From Sarcophilus harrisii (lineage: Eukaryota > Chordata > Mammalia > Dasyuromorphia > Dasyuridae), in contig NC_045426.1 in the NCBI RefSeq assembly GCF_902635505.1, forward strand, positions 393,254,138 to 393,318,137: a DNA stretch of 64,000 nucleotides. Direction: 5' to 3'. A model generated the notes under the pieces. It saw nothing but the letters and a program-made list of their open reading frames with translations. It made no database searches and was not told the DNA's origin. The position numbers and the translations under genes are program-made. Positions 1 to 11,865 of the stretch are shown here, one piece after another. Each line of letters opens with the position of its first letter. The stretch's first letter is position 1.

Positions 1-174
1 CTTCCATTCCCTTACACAGTGCTCTGCATATAATAGTTACAGAATATATTAAATAGAATAACTGCCAATCAATATACAATGTCATATTTCTTCCCTCAGT
101 TTCCTCATCCATAAAGTGAGGGAATTCCACTGACTTCTTTTCGTAAAGGCTGTTTCCAACCCAAATAATCATAG

Positions 175-315
175 GATTAGGGATTAAGAGATGAAAGGTA
201 TCTATCTCATAAACTGTCTAATCCAATTGTTTTTTCTTACAAATGAAGAAAATGAGTCCCAGAGAAAATAAATAATTTACCAAAGGTCATACAAGGGGTA
301 ATGCTACTATGCAGC
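175..315 (+). mobile_element. CORE-SINE (MIR/THER1-like) fragment
   Basis: Contains the degenerate order seen in CORE-SINEs: 'aatccaattg...acaaatgaagaaaatgag..cccagagaaa...aatttaccaaaggtcat'. This matches the usual 'bacon' around a 'gaggaaactgaggcccagagagg' core. Old and diverged; ends are approximate. Confidence 0.6.
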
Positions 316-3300
316 ATTAAAATTGTCAGTTTCAAAAATATGTCATTTTTAGTATCTGTTTTCAGTCTTGGTGACAGCACTGTTTTAAATTCATACCCAT
401 AGAGTTCTTTGAACTTTGTACAACTGTTAAATTTGTTTCAGATACTTCATAAAATTGAAGATTTTAAATTTCTAGGTGTAAAGAGCCATAAACCCTTTTT
501 TAAAGACTCATGACTCCATGGGCCTTTCTGTATCCTGGACTTATATTTGAGCTCCAATTGTTATATTGAATTTCACATCCTACAAATGCAGAATACAAAA
601 TGCCCATTTCCCTCCTTATATTTTTGTCATATGACATTTAAAATTAGAAATAGTTTTCCAAACATTTAAACATTTATAAACATTAAAATCTAAACATCTA
701 AACATTAAATGATATATTGATATTAAATTAGCATAATAAATCTCATTTTAAATATGGATAAATTCATTTTATGGCTATAAGCAATGGTAAATAGGAAACT
801 GTATATTAAAATTGATACTGATTCTTTTGGGTAGGAGAAGTTTTGGTGTACTCTTAGGGCACTAGTAATGTTACTACATCCTGTAAATTCCAAAGAATGT
901 ATTATATTGTATTTAAAGTTTTTTAATCTTGATTTCATGATTAATACTAATGTCAAAATATATTCTGATCACCCAGACATCTGAAATAACTAAATTCATC
1001 ATAAGAATAGGGATACTTACTAGATCTGTGATTTAATTGATGCTGGAAACTTCTTTTCCCATGATGATTGGTGCTATCTCTGAAATTTATATTCCTAGGG
1101 AATTTTCTAGAGTACTCAAGGGTGAAATGGGACTCACAACCAGTATAGGATAGAGACAGATATTGAAACCAGGTCTTTGCAGCTCTGAAGTTGGTTCTTT
1201 ATGTACTTTATAATAGCTGTCTCTATGACCATGCCAACAGAATAATCATTTTATTGAATAGAAATAAGTATTGTACCATGGTTGCAAAACATGAAACACA
1301 GAAGCCTGTGGAGATCTAAAATTGAATATCTTACAGAGTTCAAAAGGAAAGGATCGTGATGTGTACACACAAGCTACAGTATTTAATCAAGGAAGGACTT
1401 TGAAAAATAGGAATAAAAGATGTCTTGAAGGAAATGAAGGTATGCTGAAGAAAGGTTAGCTAGTGATGTAGTAAGAACAAGAGATGATAGCCAGAGTGTT
1501 CATTGGTATCTTTTAGACATCAGAAAAAGAACAAGGAAAGCCTTTTGGTGAATCCCCTTTGGAGATCTTAAGGCAGGACATGAATAAGAATAGCCCAGAA
1601 TGGGTAAACATGGATGGAATTCAACCTGGAGGAAATATCCAAACAGATGCCCTCATAGCTTCATTTGTGTATTTGAGCCCCTTTATATTGATTTGTTTAA
1701 ATCAAGCACAAGGGACACTAGGAGCATTGCCTAAAAACAGGATAGCTGTTATTCTCTTAGTAGCTCTTATTCATATCCTCTAGATACTCCTGTTGAAGGA
1801 TTATAGTTTCTTCCTTCATCCCATTCCCTAACAATATCAGTATTTGATAGAAGCACCCATACTACACCACAAACACTCCTGGAAAAAGCCAGGTTAAATA
1901 AAAGGCAATTTAACTTTTTTTTTTTTCCTGTTACCCAGTGTAACATAGAGGCAAAACCCATGTAAGTCAAATAAGGTTAGGGTAAGAATAACAAACACCC
2001 AGAGAGTCATTGAGCTTGATGATTTTCTTCATTCCCTTTCTGCATCTCATTATTCTGCAATAATCATAATGAATTTCTGGGTTCACCCAATTTATTTTTA
2101 AGGAAGGAAGTGGATCCTAAGAGTGAAACTGTTCTTATTTAACTCTGACCAGAAACAACCCCAGAATGATTCGTCTGCAGTGGTGAAGAAAAGTATGTAT
2201 TTTAGGTGAGACAATGTAATTCAAAATATACTGTCTGAGTCATTGTTTGCAAGTCAGCTTCCCCTTATATAGCTCTTATGAATGCTTGGCTCACTCCTTG
2301 CAGTCTCTAGGTTTCTCCATCAGTTACAATGAAATAATGTTTTTTCCATTGATTCCAAGGACAAAAGAAAAAGGAAAAATATATTGGAATACTAGTTCTC
2401 TGTCCCCTCCAAAAAAAGGAACAACATAGATATGTAAGGAGTACATTAGATTTCATTATCTTACAAAACAAAGCATCTGGAAAATTGTATAACTTCTTCA
2501 GATAATCTTCCAATGTGGCAGTTACAAATTTATCTCACACTATTTCATTTAAAATGGATTTTTCTTAGTATTTCCATTCAGCATGAGTAAAAAAAAATCT
2601 GAGTAGATGAGTAACATTGATTTTTGTTTTGATTCGAGTTCTAATTTTACTACCTTTAACATAGTTATTATATATTGAATGTGTGCCATCAATAAATAGT
2701 CAGCAATGTGGGAGAAAAGCTATATGCTTAGTGTTTTGACATCAAGAAAATATTACTAACTTGCAATAAAAGAGGAAATGATGGTTCAATACTGGGCTGG
2801 CACTCATAATTGAATGCAGGTTTTACTACCCTTCCTTTCACTTTTAAAATGATTAAATGCTCAGAAACAGTTATCTGGTTGTGATAGGGGGAAATAGAGT
2901 ATTTCCCTACTTCTATCCTCTAATAGAAAGGATCAGATATAGATAAATGCCATTCAGTACAAGTCATTCCATTGAGAGATTTTAAACAGGCAAAAGAAAT
3001 AATCCAACTATCTGGGCCAGTTAATAAATTCCAAATCTTGGATTACAGTTCTTTCCAATTTGTCCAATGTGGGTTTTTTTGTTTTTGTTTTTGTTTTTGT
3101 TTTTAGGTAATCCTGTAGTGACATTTTTTCCTGATTGGAGAAAAAGATAGATTTTAGATGAGACTCTGCCCAGCAAGGGAAATAGTATAATTTATTTTTT
3201 TTAAATGAAATAGATTATTCTTTTAAATATCTCCTCTCCTATAAAAGATTTGAATTGCCCTTTAAAGACACAATGAGTTATGTTAATAAAGATACTTAAA

Positions 3301-4244
3301 AGAAAAGGTAAAATAAATTGTCTAAGGCAGCATGTATTTCAAAGTGAGACTTAAGGGGGAGTTTAAAAATGCTTTTGATAGATAAGTTTGAATTTGCACA
3401 ATTAAAAAGATAACATTTTTCAACAACTTCTTTAAGTCTTTCTAATGGCAGGTTGTCAATCATACTTCCATTCAATAAAGTGTCTTTTGATGTCTTCATT
3501 GACTATCAGGTATTTTAAACCTCCTTTCCATAGTATAATTGAAGAGCAGGTTGTTAAAGGGGGAAGAAGAGGGGATTATCTAGAAAATCTAAAATACCTT
3601 GACTTTCTTGATTCCTTATAGTAAGGTTCAAGTTAGAAACTGAGGAAGAAACTTGACTCACATTAGTTAGCAATATCACTCTCCAAGAGGAGAACACAAT
3701 TCAAATGTTCCTCTGTCCTGATTCTGAGCTCTATCATTTTCTTTTGATTATGGATTCATATATATGCAAGGACTCATGGTTATTTCTATAGCACTAACTG
3801 CCTTGGCACTTAAGCAGCATTCATCACAGCCACTGGAGAGAACTTCTGACTCACTACTTTTTTCCCCACCTTTTCTCAACAATAAATAACTTAAATAAAG
3901 GCCTTGCCTATGCCTCCTCCATAACTACTCTTGCAATATTCTTTGCAAGAAATGAAGATTGTAGCATTTTATGATCAGGAAGAAGGTGAAGGAAGAATGT
4001 GGCATGTAACATGCATACCTAGTTAAACAACTAAAGGCCTGTAAATGTCAAGTATCAAGTGACCTATCTGTATACTGGGCATGCTGTATCAAAAGATATC
4101 TCTATCCTCCCTATAGGGATAAACAGAATCATGAGGATAGTGACATACCACTATGGTTATCGAAAATCATTGTGGATGCTAATGATAAAAGCAAAGTTTT
4201 TACTGAGATGAAAAATGATTTGGACTTTTTTAAAATACTTGTTT
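316..4244. other. AT-rich DNA without recognised gene
   Basis: No coding frame with family features. A diverged reverse CORE-SINE-like stretch is visible at about 1105-1225 ('gggactcacaaccagta...gaaaccaggtctttgcag'). A short (GTTTTT)n run lies at 3071-3104. The rest is unassigned. Confidence 0.55.
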
Positions 4245-5030
4245 GATATAAGGAAAAATATATGAACTGATGCAGTGAACTCCAAAGAACCAGGATAACA
4301 ATATATACAATGACTACAATGAAAGTGGAAATAACAATAAAAATTTTAAAATATTATTTATCTATTGTAATGATCTCTGTTTCGGTTTCTCTGGGGGTCT
4401 CTGGGAGCCGTCTTCGTTTCAGTTCAGTAATCACCACACGAATAGCCAGGGATTGAAGTCCAAATCCTTTATTATCTCCTTGCCTAGGGCCCGGGCCAGC
4501 TTTCTTAAGGTCCTCCTGAATGTGTCTTGGTTTCTGTGGGGGAGTCAGGAGGACCACCACAATGGTCTCTGTCTTCCCTAGTTCTGATTCTGGCTGAGTT
4601 TGTCTGAGCTTATATGCTCTCTTATCAAAGGTGTAAATCTTGTAGAATTATAGTAAGTACAAGTACTGAACTAGAGAATTGTTAAGCACCATGCTAAATA
4701 ACCATTGTCTCTATCAATTCCACTGACTTTAGCATCCTGTTTCAAGTTCTGGCCCATAACAATCTATAGTGACCAAGCCTGGATTACAAGAATAAACACA
4801 CTTAGAAGAGTAAGCACACTCCTTCAAGAAGTGGGGATATGGGTAGGGCAGGAGGGAGGGAAGATTGAATATAGAATATTGCACATAGTTATACATAATT
4901 AATGTTTTGATTAATTTTTCTAATGAATAAATACATTTATAATAATGTTACAAGAGCCTGGATAGGGAAAAAAGAAGTGATATATTTGGAAACTAAAGTG
5001 ATGTAAAAGCAAAAAGTACAATAAAAATGA
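4245..5030 (+). mobile_element. old L1 3'-end fragment, interrupted by a solo LTR
   Basis: Left part (4245-4365) reads 'tatatgaactgatgcagtgaact..aagaaccagga', the degenerate end of a marsupial L1 ORF2/3' UTR. Right part (4768-5030) resumes 'agtgaccaagcctgg' and ends in 'tttggaaactaaagtgatgtaaaagcaaaaag'. The element is 5'-truncated and diverged. The LTR at 4366-4761 splits it. Confidence 0.6.
4366..4761 (-). mobile_element. solo LTR of an endogenous retrovirus (ERV2/betaretrovirus-like)
   Basis: A 396-base unit begins TG and ends CA, flanked by a perfect 6-base duplication ATCTAT (4360-4365 and 4762-4767). On the minus strand it carries a polyadenylation-type signal (tttatt on + near 4468). 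There is no internal retroviral sequence, so it is a solo LTR. A 6-base duplication is typical of betaretrovirus-like ERVs; the family name is inference. It lies inside an older L1 fragment. Confidence 0.75.
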
Positions 5031-5482
5031 GAAAACAAAAAAAGTAAAATTTGCTTAAATAGAAAGGATAAAAGAGGGGGAAAAAAGGCTATTGATGATT
5101 ACCTTCCAATTTAGTATCCACTGAAATGCTTTTCCCTAGTTTTTCTCCTACTTTTGAAGATTTGGATCAACTTTGACAATTCATTATTTTAATCTCCTTT
5201 AAAAAATTAACATTTTGGTATATGTTTTTTTTTAATCTGTTGATTTACTATTTGCTTAGATCTAACAGGTCAATCTGTCTTTATGGGGAAAGAAAGGTAC
5301 TTGGATATAAATTCTCAATTTTCTGGGATTTTTTTCAGAGTTTTGTTAAATGGGAATGTTTTGTTAAGAGGAAGACAGCTCTGAAATCATTTCTGAAAAT
5401 GTGAGAAGATTTTGAGGCTCACTGATTTTTATTTTACTCTATTTAAAATGACTGAGTTCTATTCAGCTGATAGTTGACAATC

Positions 5483-5630
5483 TTTTTTTTCCCCTGAGGC
5501 AATTAGAGTTAAGTGACTTGCCCAGGATCCCATAGCTATGAGGTGTTAAGTACCTGAGAACAGATTTGAACTCAGGGCCTCCTGACTTTAGGGCTGGTGC
5601 TCTATCCACTTCACCACCTAGCTGCCCCAA
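5483..5630 (-). mobile_element. marsupial tRNA-type SINE (WSINE/Mar-like)
   Basis: Reverse-strand SINE with poly(T) at left and the full head at right ('gtgctctatccacttcaccacctagctgcccc'). It is flanked by the duplication ttgacaatc at 5474-5482 and 5631-5639. Nearly full length at about 148 bases. Confidence 0.9.
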
Positions 5631-5749
5631 TTGACAATCATTTTAAGGATCTTTAGAAAGCAAGGACAAAGAGAGAAAATTGGTCATTCTTACCATTGTT
5701 GAATTGTATAATCTTTAGTTATGGCTCAATTGAATGGACAAAATGATTT

Positions 5750-5860
5750 ATTTATATGTGTGTATATGTATGTGTACATATATACACACACATACACACA
5801 TGTATTATATATAATTGATATGCGAAATACATATACACACACTCAAAATATAATACACAA
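5750..5860. repeat. (TG/CA)n-(TA)n low-complexity tract
   Basis: Interrupted tgtgtatatg / acacacatac dinucleotide repeats. The overlapping open frame is a translation of simple repeat. Confidence 0.8.
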
Positions 5861-5910
5861 AAATATTAAATACTTTCTATGTCTAGAGAGCCACATAGAA
5901 ATTGGATGTT

Positions 5911-6100
5911 AGGGGTCCTCAAACTTTTTAAATAGGGGGCCAGTTCACTATCCCTCAGACTGTTGGAGGGCTGGACTATAGTAAAAACAAAACTTTGTTT
6001 TGTAGGCCTTTAAATAAAGAAACTTCATAGTCCTGGGTGAGGGGAATAAACATCCTCAACTGCTGCATCTGGTCCATGGGCCATAGTTTGAGGACCCCTG
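5911..6100 (+). mobile_element. short non-autonomous hAT (Charlie-like) DNA transposon, copy 1 of 3
   Basis: 190 bases with inverted ends aggggtcctcaaact / agtttgaggacccct. Flanks show an imperfect 8-base duplication, tggatgtt (5903-5910) and tagaagtt (6101-6108), matching at 6 of 8. Two further copies at 27043-27234 and 50060-50250 define the consensus. No transposase frame; internally it is non-coding. End sequence and 8-base duplication point to hAT; the exact subfamily is not recalled. Confidence 0.85.
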
Positions 6101-6249
6101 TAGAAGTTCTGGGATCTTTTATTAATACACAAATTTATAGTTTTTAATCTAATAAGGGACCAACACAGAAGCACAGAATTTTAAAATTAGCAAGAACCTC
6201 ATTGGCCATCTAGACCAAATAGATCCAAAAGACCTCTCTGCTTCCAAGG

Positions 6250-8539
6250 GTGGGAAAGCAGCATTTTTTTTAAGGTAGTCCATTTTGCTCTGGGGCAACT
6301 TTAATTATTAAGAAGTTTTTTACTGATGTCTAAACCAAATTTTCCTCCTTGCAAGCCTTAAGAGCTTCCACAGGACAATTACTACTTCATAATATGATCA
6401 AAATATCATTTGTCATCTGAGTCTTTGCAAGCTTTGGCAAGCTAAATAATCCCATTTTCTTCAATTAATCCTTATGTGATATGATATTTATAATACAATA
6501 TTACATGATCAATTAGTACAACAAAAGGTTATGAAACAAAGTCGTTAATAAAGTGAAGAGGGAGGTGTGAATCAATGCAGGCTTCCTGCATGAGATTCCA
6601 TTTGAATTTTCTTTTAAAGAATTTGGTTCAATTACATTTACAATTTGTTTAGTGTTTACTATGTGATAAGCAAGGGTAAGGTGAGAATAGGTGGCATGGA
6701 GAATAGAGTTACCAAAAGCTAACATGGGGGCCAGACTCAGAGATTAAATAATTGCTTTCCCATCATCCTGTGAATTGACATATTATGTTGGTTTTTTTTC
6801 ATTTATTTGTTTGCTGTATTTTTACAGATTGAAATGTTGCCATAACTTTCTCATGCCTAGAAAGTCTGCCTAACACCTGACATCATTGGAACTTTTCCAT
6901 AGTGCCTTGTTGAAACCATCTTATCCTACCTTAATGCTAATCAACTAATGATCAGTACAAACCTAGAATTAAGGAAACCTAAAAGAGATAGATGAGGTAT
7001 AAGCTCCATTCCACTCCCGATTGAGGGAATATCATTCTAATAATATCTGAAAAATAAGTACAATTCCCACAGGGGAGTTTTTGGGGTAATGGACAAAACT
7101 GGACTTCCTCACTCAACCTGGGGTGAATGTAATACCACAGAGTATAGCCATGGAATGTTCCCAAACTTTCTGGAATCCTTTGGACCCGACTTGGGTGATG
7201 ATTCACAATAGGATCAGAGTACCCATGAACCATATATAGTTCAAGGTGAATTTGAAAATGGATTGTGCTCTAGTTAGTTTATAGATTGCCTCTCTCGATT
7301 TACAATTTAGATGAGCCTGCTGCATATTAATGATGTGGAAATTTATGTCACCAACCTGGAGATAGAGAATTTTCTGTAGAATGTTTTAAATTTATTTTGC
7401 CTCCTATCCTGACAAAGTCATGGTGTTTTGGCCTGATATAGAAAGCCATCGCTTTACTTCTAGTTTTTTGATAGAAAGATCTTAGTTTGGTGAGGTGAAA
7501 CAGAGGCTGGCCATTTCTTTTCCTCTTTAACATACTTTCTTTATGGTTGGCATAAAAATAGGAGCATTCATGACAGGGGAAATTATATCCAAATCTCAAA
7601 AAATAAATAATCATAAATTACACATCGCCAATTCGGCAATTGGAGCTCTTTGTTGGTTTTTGAGTTTCAGATGTGAAATACCTAAGGGAAATCAAGTCCT
7701 TCATCCTAAAGAAAAAAAAAACCCCAGCATTTATTGAACTGTTTCTTAAATCCAGAGGGACCACTATGAGAAGGTTATTAATTAATTCATAAATTCATTC
7801 ATTCTTCCATTTCAGCTGGCTTCTTGAAGAAACACCCAATTGACTGCACTGAATAACTAATGACATTTACTAGGGTTACAATATTTTTTAAAACTTTAAT
7901 TTCTAAATCAGATGTTTAAATCTGGGCCAGTGAGGAAAGCGACAGTGTTTAATCGTCTGCTATCCATTTTACAAAAGACTTAACAATATTTCTGATATTG
8001 TATCTGCTCAATGTAGTAAAAAAAAAAATCATAAACCCTCTCACTATATATCTGGCTTTTTAATGAATTGAACCTCAAGTGGATTAAATTAAAAACAAAC
8101 AAACAACCACAAAGTTCTTTGGCTTTTTGTTCATGGCAAGAAAATCTACAGAAAGCCTGACTTTTTCTTTCTCCCAATGTCTAGCACATTTCTCTGAAAT
8201 GCAGTAGGCATTTTAACAAATATTTGCTGAATGAATTACTAAATGAGAGTTCCAAAGAAACCAGGTTCAGAAGACCTATCTTTTTCTTTTCCATTACATT
8301 TTATACTATTTTAGAGATTTCACTTTGAAAACAACCTTAACTAATAAAATGAACTATAGTTAATATGGCATGATGTATAAAGGGAAATCTAGGTTGTATT
8401 CCTCTGTCACTGTCATTAATTCAACCTGTGACCTTGAAAAATGGAATATAACCCAAAGCCCATTGATATGGGATTCTTTCCTCATTGGTAGAGGTCAATG
8501 CTTCACATTTATGAGCGAGGAGAAAAATTGGGGGTAATT
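6250..8539. other. AT-rich DNA without recognised gene
   Basis: No supported gene. An L2/MIR-like 3' end may lie at about 8180-8240 ('tctagcaca...caaatatttgctgaatgaat'). Small frames here are uncharacteristic chance ORFs. Confidence 0.5.
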
Positions 8540-8553
8540 TTAGCTTCTACTTT

Positions 8554-8677
8554 GAGGCCAAGTGACTTGCCTAGGGTCACACAGCCAGGAAAGTGTTAAG
8601 TGTCTGAGACCAGATTTGAACTCAGGTTGCCCTGACTTTAGGGTTGGTGCTCTATCCACTGCGCTACCTACCTGCCC
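8554..8677 (-). mobile_element. marsupial tRNA-type SINE, 3'-truncated
   Basis: Reverse-strand SINE body ('aagtgacttgcctagggtcacacagcc' through 'ctatccactgcgctacctacctgccc'). It is flanked by a perfect 14-base duplication ttagcttctacttt at 8540-8553 and 8678-8691. Lacks a poly(A) tail at its 3' end. Confidence 0.93.
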
Positions 8678-8749
8678 TTAGCTTCTACTTTCAAGAGAAT
8701 AGATGGAGAGAAGTACTCCAGTAAGAAAGTGAATATTAGAGGAACTTCA

Positions 8750-8957
8750 TTTTGTTGTTCAGTTATATCTGACTCTTCATGACTTCATTTGGGATTTTCT
8801 TGGCAAAGATACTGACATACTTTGCCATTTCCTTATCTAAATCTGTTGACTTGCCCAGGATCACAGAAATGTCTGAAGTCAGATTTGAATTCAAGAAAAT
8901 GCATTTTCCCTGACTTTAGGCTTGGCCCTCTATTGACTGTACCACCCAGCTCCCTTA
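8750..8957 (-). mobile_element. longer marsupial CORE-SINE (Mar1-type)
   Basis: Carries the 'ttgttgttcagttat..ctgactcttcatgac' segment, 'ttcttggcaaagata', and then the shared SINE head region ending in 'accacccagctccctt'. Diverged; ends approximate. It overlaps a chance frame. Confidence 0.75.
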
Positions 8958-10822
8958 GAGAAGCTTGCAGTCTCTATATTCAGTGTGTAATATTAGAAAC
9001 TTTGGGGATTTACCACTTGGGTAAAATCTGAGATTTTCTCTAGTTGTCTTTCTGTATCTGTGTCTCTCTGTCTCTGTCACTGTCTGTCTCTATCTCTTTT
9101 ATCTTCAATTTGTATATATCTTCTCTGATTTATGTTCTACTACCCCCCACTTGTATAAATAGATTTCTGTGCTATTTGTTATACGTGTATATTGTGAAAT
9201 TGGCATTTGGTGGAAAGGGCATCCTGCTTTGGATTGAAAGTCTGGGTTCCCTCCCATCCCCACTAATGAGTATTGATCAGAAATTTATCTTAAATTCAAC
9301 CTTAGTCTAATAATATTTAAGAGAACAAATGGATATAATCTATCATAGCACCTTCTCTTTCTGAGAAGAGCAGAGTGACCATCCTCTGACCCCAATCTCT
9401 TACTTCCCCTCCTAATAGGAATTAAAGTATCCCTTGGAGAAGGGTAGGTGAAGGATATACTAGAGATATCTATTCTTGCCTCCCAGTGAGCCAGGGTCAG
9501 ACAAACACATTATGATAGAAGAATCAAATTTAGAATGGAAAGGGTCTTAGACATCATTGAATCAAACTCTTTCATTTTATACATAAGCCACAGGAGACTA
9601 GAGAAGAAATGGCCTGCCTCAAGTCACAGTGACAATAAGTGAATCCTAATTTGAATCTAAATCCTCTCATTTGAAGTCTAACATTTGTCCATTTACTCTT
9701 TTGGGGTATGTTTCCTTATATGTATAGAAAAGAAGGATGAATTTGGTGATTTTAAAGTCTTTACCAGGTCATTTCAATCTGATCCCCTTAGGGAAAGGGT
9801 GGCTAAGGAGAGCAAGGAAAAATGAAATTCCACAGTGTCACTTCCTCTCCCAAAAGAATAAATCAGTAGATTGAAGTTACATTTTCTTTTCTCTTTCTCC
9901 TGATTTCCAGAGAAATGTGGTAAACCATGAAGATGCTAAAAAGCTATCAGGAGGAAGAAAGCAGGAACAATTAGCACAATCTATAAACTAGATAATCAAT
10001 AGTTACTATTGTTGATAGTAATATTAGCTTTACCACATGAGTTTTTCTTCACAGTAACGCTGGAAGGTAAGTGCTATTTTAATTTTCATTTTGCAGATGA
10101 GAAACAGGGAAAAAAGCAAATTAAGTGTCATACAGACAGTAAGTATCTAAGGTGAGATTTGAACTTGTATCTTCCTGACTGTAGGTCTAAAAATGAGCTC
10201 TATAGTGGTACTTCATAAAATATCTGAATAATAGTGTTCTTCAGAGAGTGAATTGAGCCTTGGATCTAATCAGGATATAATTAATGTAACACTGAACAGG
10301 AGAAATAATCTGCTCAATATGGGAATGAATCTTGGAGCAGGTGGTAATTGGAAGGTGAAGCCTTCAAATGTGGTTCACCCTTCTGTAACCAGATAGGTCT
10401 TGTGATTCCAAGGACCTTTAATTTGACCTCCATGTGGGGCCAGAGTTTATTCTTAGATACCTTGCTTCTATCCCCCACCTGAACCCCTCCCCAACTTCTA
10501 CATCTTCAAATATTAATCACTGAATCAATATTTCTGTTGCTTCCATCAAGTAATTGACCACTGTAAGAAACAACTTCCCTGAAGCTTCATTCAGAATTCC
10601 ATTGATTGAGTCTAGTTGCTGAATGTCTAGAATGAAGTTCTTTGCTTGGCCTCCACTCTATTCCTTCAGAGAGGAAATAAAGTACACTCACTATGGAGTC
10701 AGAGAACCTATTATCAAATTCTTTATCTGTCACTTTGTATATTACCTGTGTAACCTTAGGCAAGTTATTCTGTTTCTTGGCAATGAGTGTGGTAAGCAGA
10801 GGAATTGATAAAAATTAATACC
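8958..10822. other. unassigned DNA with CORE-SINE remnants
   Basis: CORE-SINE-like stretches at about 9515-9690 and 10050-10200 ('cattttgcagatgagaaaca'). A (TCTG/TCTC)n tract lies near 9058-9095. No gene seen. Confidence 0.5.
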
Positions 10823-11425
10823 TGAAGCAGACAGGAAGAAATCACTGATAGAGATCAGTAGAGAGAGTAGCTCCATGGTCCCACTTTTGGGGATGTCATC
10901 CATTCTGAAATCCAAGTTGTGTCAAGCCGTGCTTTGTTAGAAATTCTCTTCATCTCCCTAAGGTTAAGTTTTCCCTATAAAATTGGTGCTGCTGCCCTCC
11001 TTTGGGTCAGTCCACCACAGCACTTTACCTCATGGTCTCTTTCCCTTCCCCTTCCCCTAATTTTCCTGTGTATATCCCCTAACTCCACTATGCTTTTCAA
11101 TTCCATTTCTCTTCTTTACAGCTAACTTCTTCTTCTAAGGTACTAAGTCCCTTTCAGGATTTAGCCTGCCTGCTAAGGACAAGCTTCATTAATTGTGAAT
11201 TCTATCAAGGAACTTGTCTTTTATATGCTCTCCCACTCTATTTCATATTTACCATTCCTGGTGTCTACTGTATCTCTTTGTTTTGTCTGTAACCTGTTCC
11301 CCTAAATAAATTTACCTTTTGCCAAAGAGAATGGCCATTGTGAAGTCTTCACATAATTGAATGCTTACCATCATCTGGTTTCTACATCACCCACATCATT
11401 TTGGTGCTGGAACCACATCACCTAG
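10823..11425 (+). mobile_element. ERV LTR, second family, copy A
   Basis: Homologous over its length to the reverse complement of 16887-17571, for example 'actgatagagatcag', 'cctataaaat' (TATA-like), 'tccactatgctt', 'ccaaagagaatg' and 'cttcacataattgaa'. An aaataaa polyadenylation-type signal sits before the 3' end. Boundaries come from the extent of shared homology; no clear target duplication was found. Whether it is a solo LTR is not settled. Confidence 0.65.
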
Positions 11426-11556
11426 GATGTGGTAGAAATAATTAATAATGATTAAATTATTAGATAATAATAGAGAATAAATTGAGATCAAAGAGGTGCT
11501 TTCAGCTATTAAGACTATCTTATGGCATAAAGTTTATCCAAGTTCCATTTTATTGT

Positions 11557-11865
11557 TGTTGATGATTGTTATTGTTCATCTGTTGTTCTCAAAGAGGAAC
11601 ATGATATCAGGGAGGCAATGCCATGACATGCAAGTGAATTGGATTTAAGTGAAGGAAGGCTGTGCAAGGTCACCTGCCTCACTTTCCCTTCAGAGCCATC
11701 TGGGTCCAGTGACTAGATATAGATCAGGAGTACTGGAGATGGCCCTGGATGCAATGGGAGATCTTGGATTTTTAAGCTGAGGTCTTCGAGAGGTCACAGT
11801 TTGACTGAAGCTGCACCCATTCATTTATTAGGCTAGGCAGCAATTGAAGCAAAGAATCTTCTCTT
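11557..11865 (+). mobile_element. marsupial RTE-like SINE/LINE-derived repeat, left part
   Basis: Contains 'ctcaaagaggaacatgatatcagg', 'gccatgacatgcaagtgaattgg' and 'agagccatctgggtccagtg', hallmarks of a repeated marsupial family also present at 44762-44850 and 49845-50460. It is cut by the endogenous retrovirus at 11866-15710 and continues at 15716. Family name not resolved from sequence alone. Confidence 0.65.
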
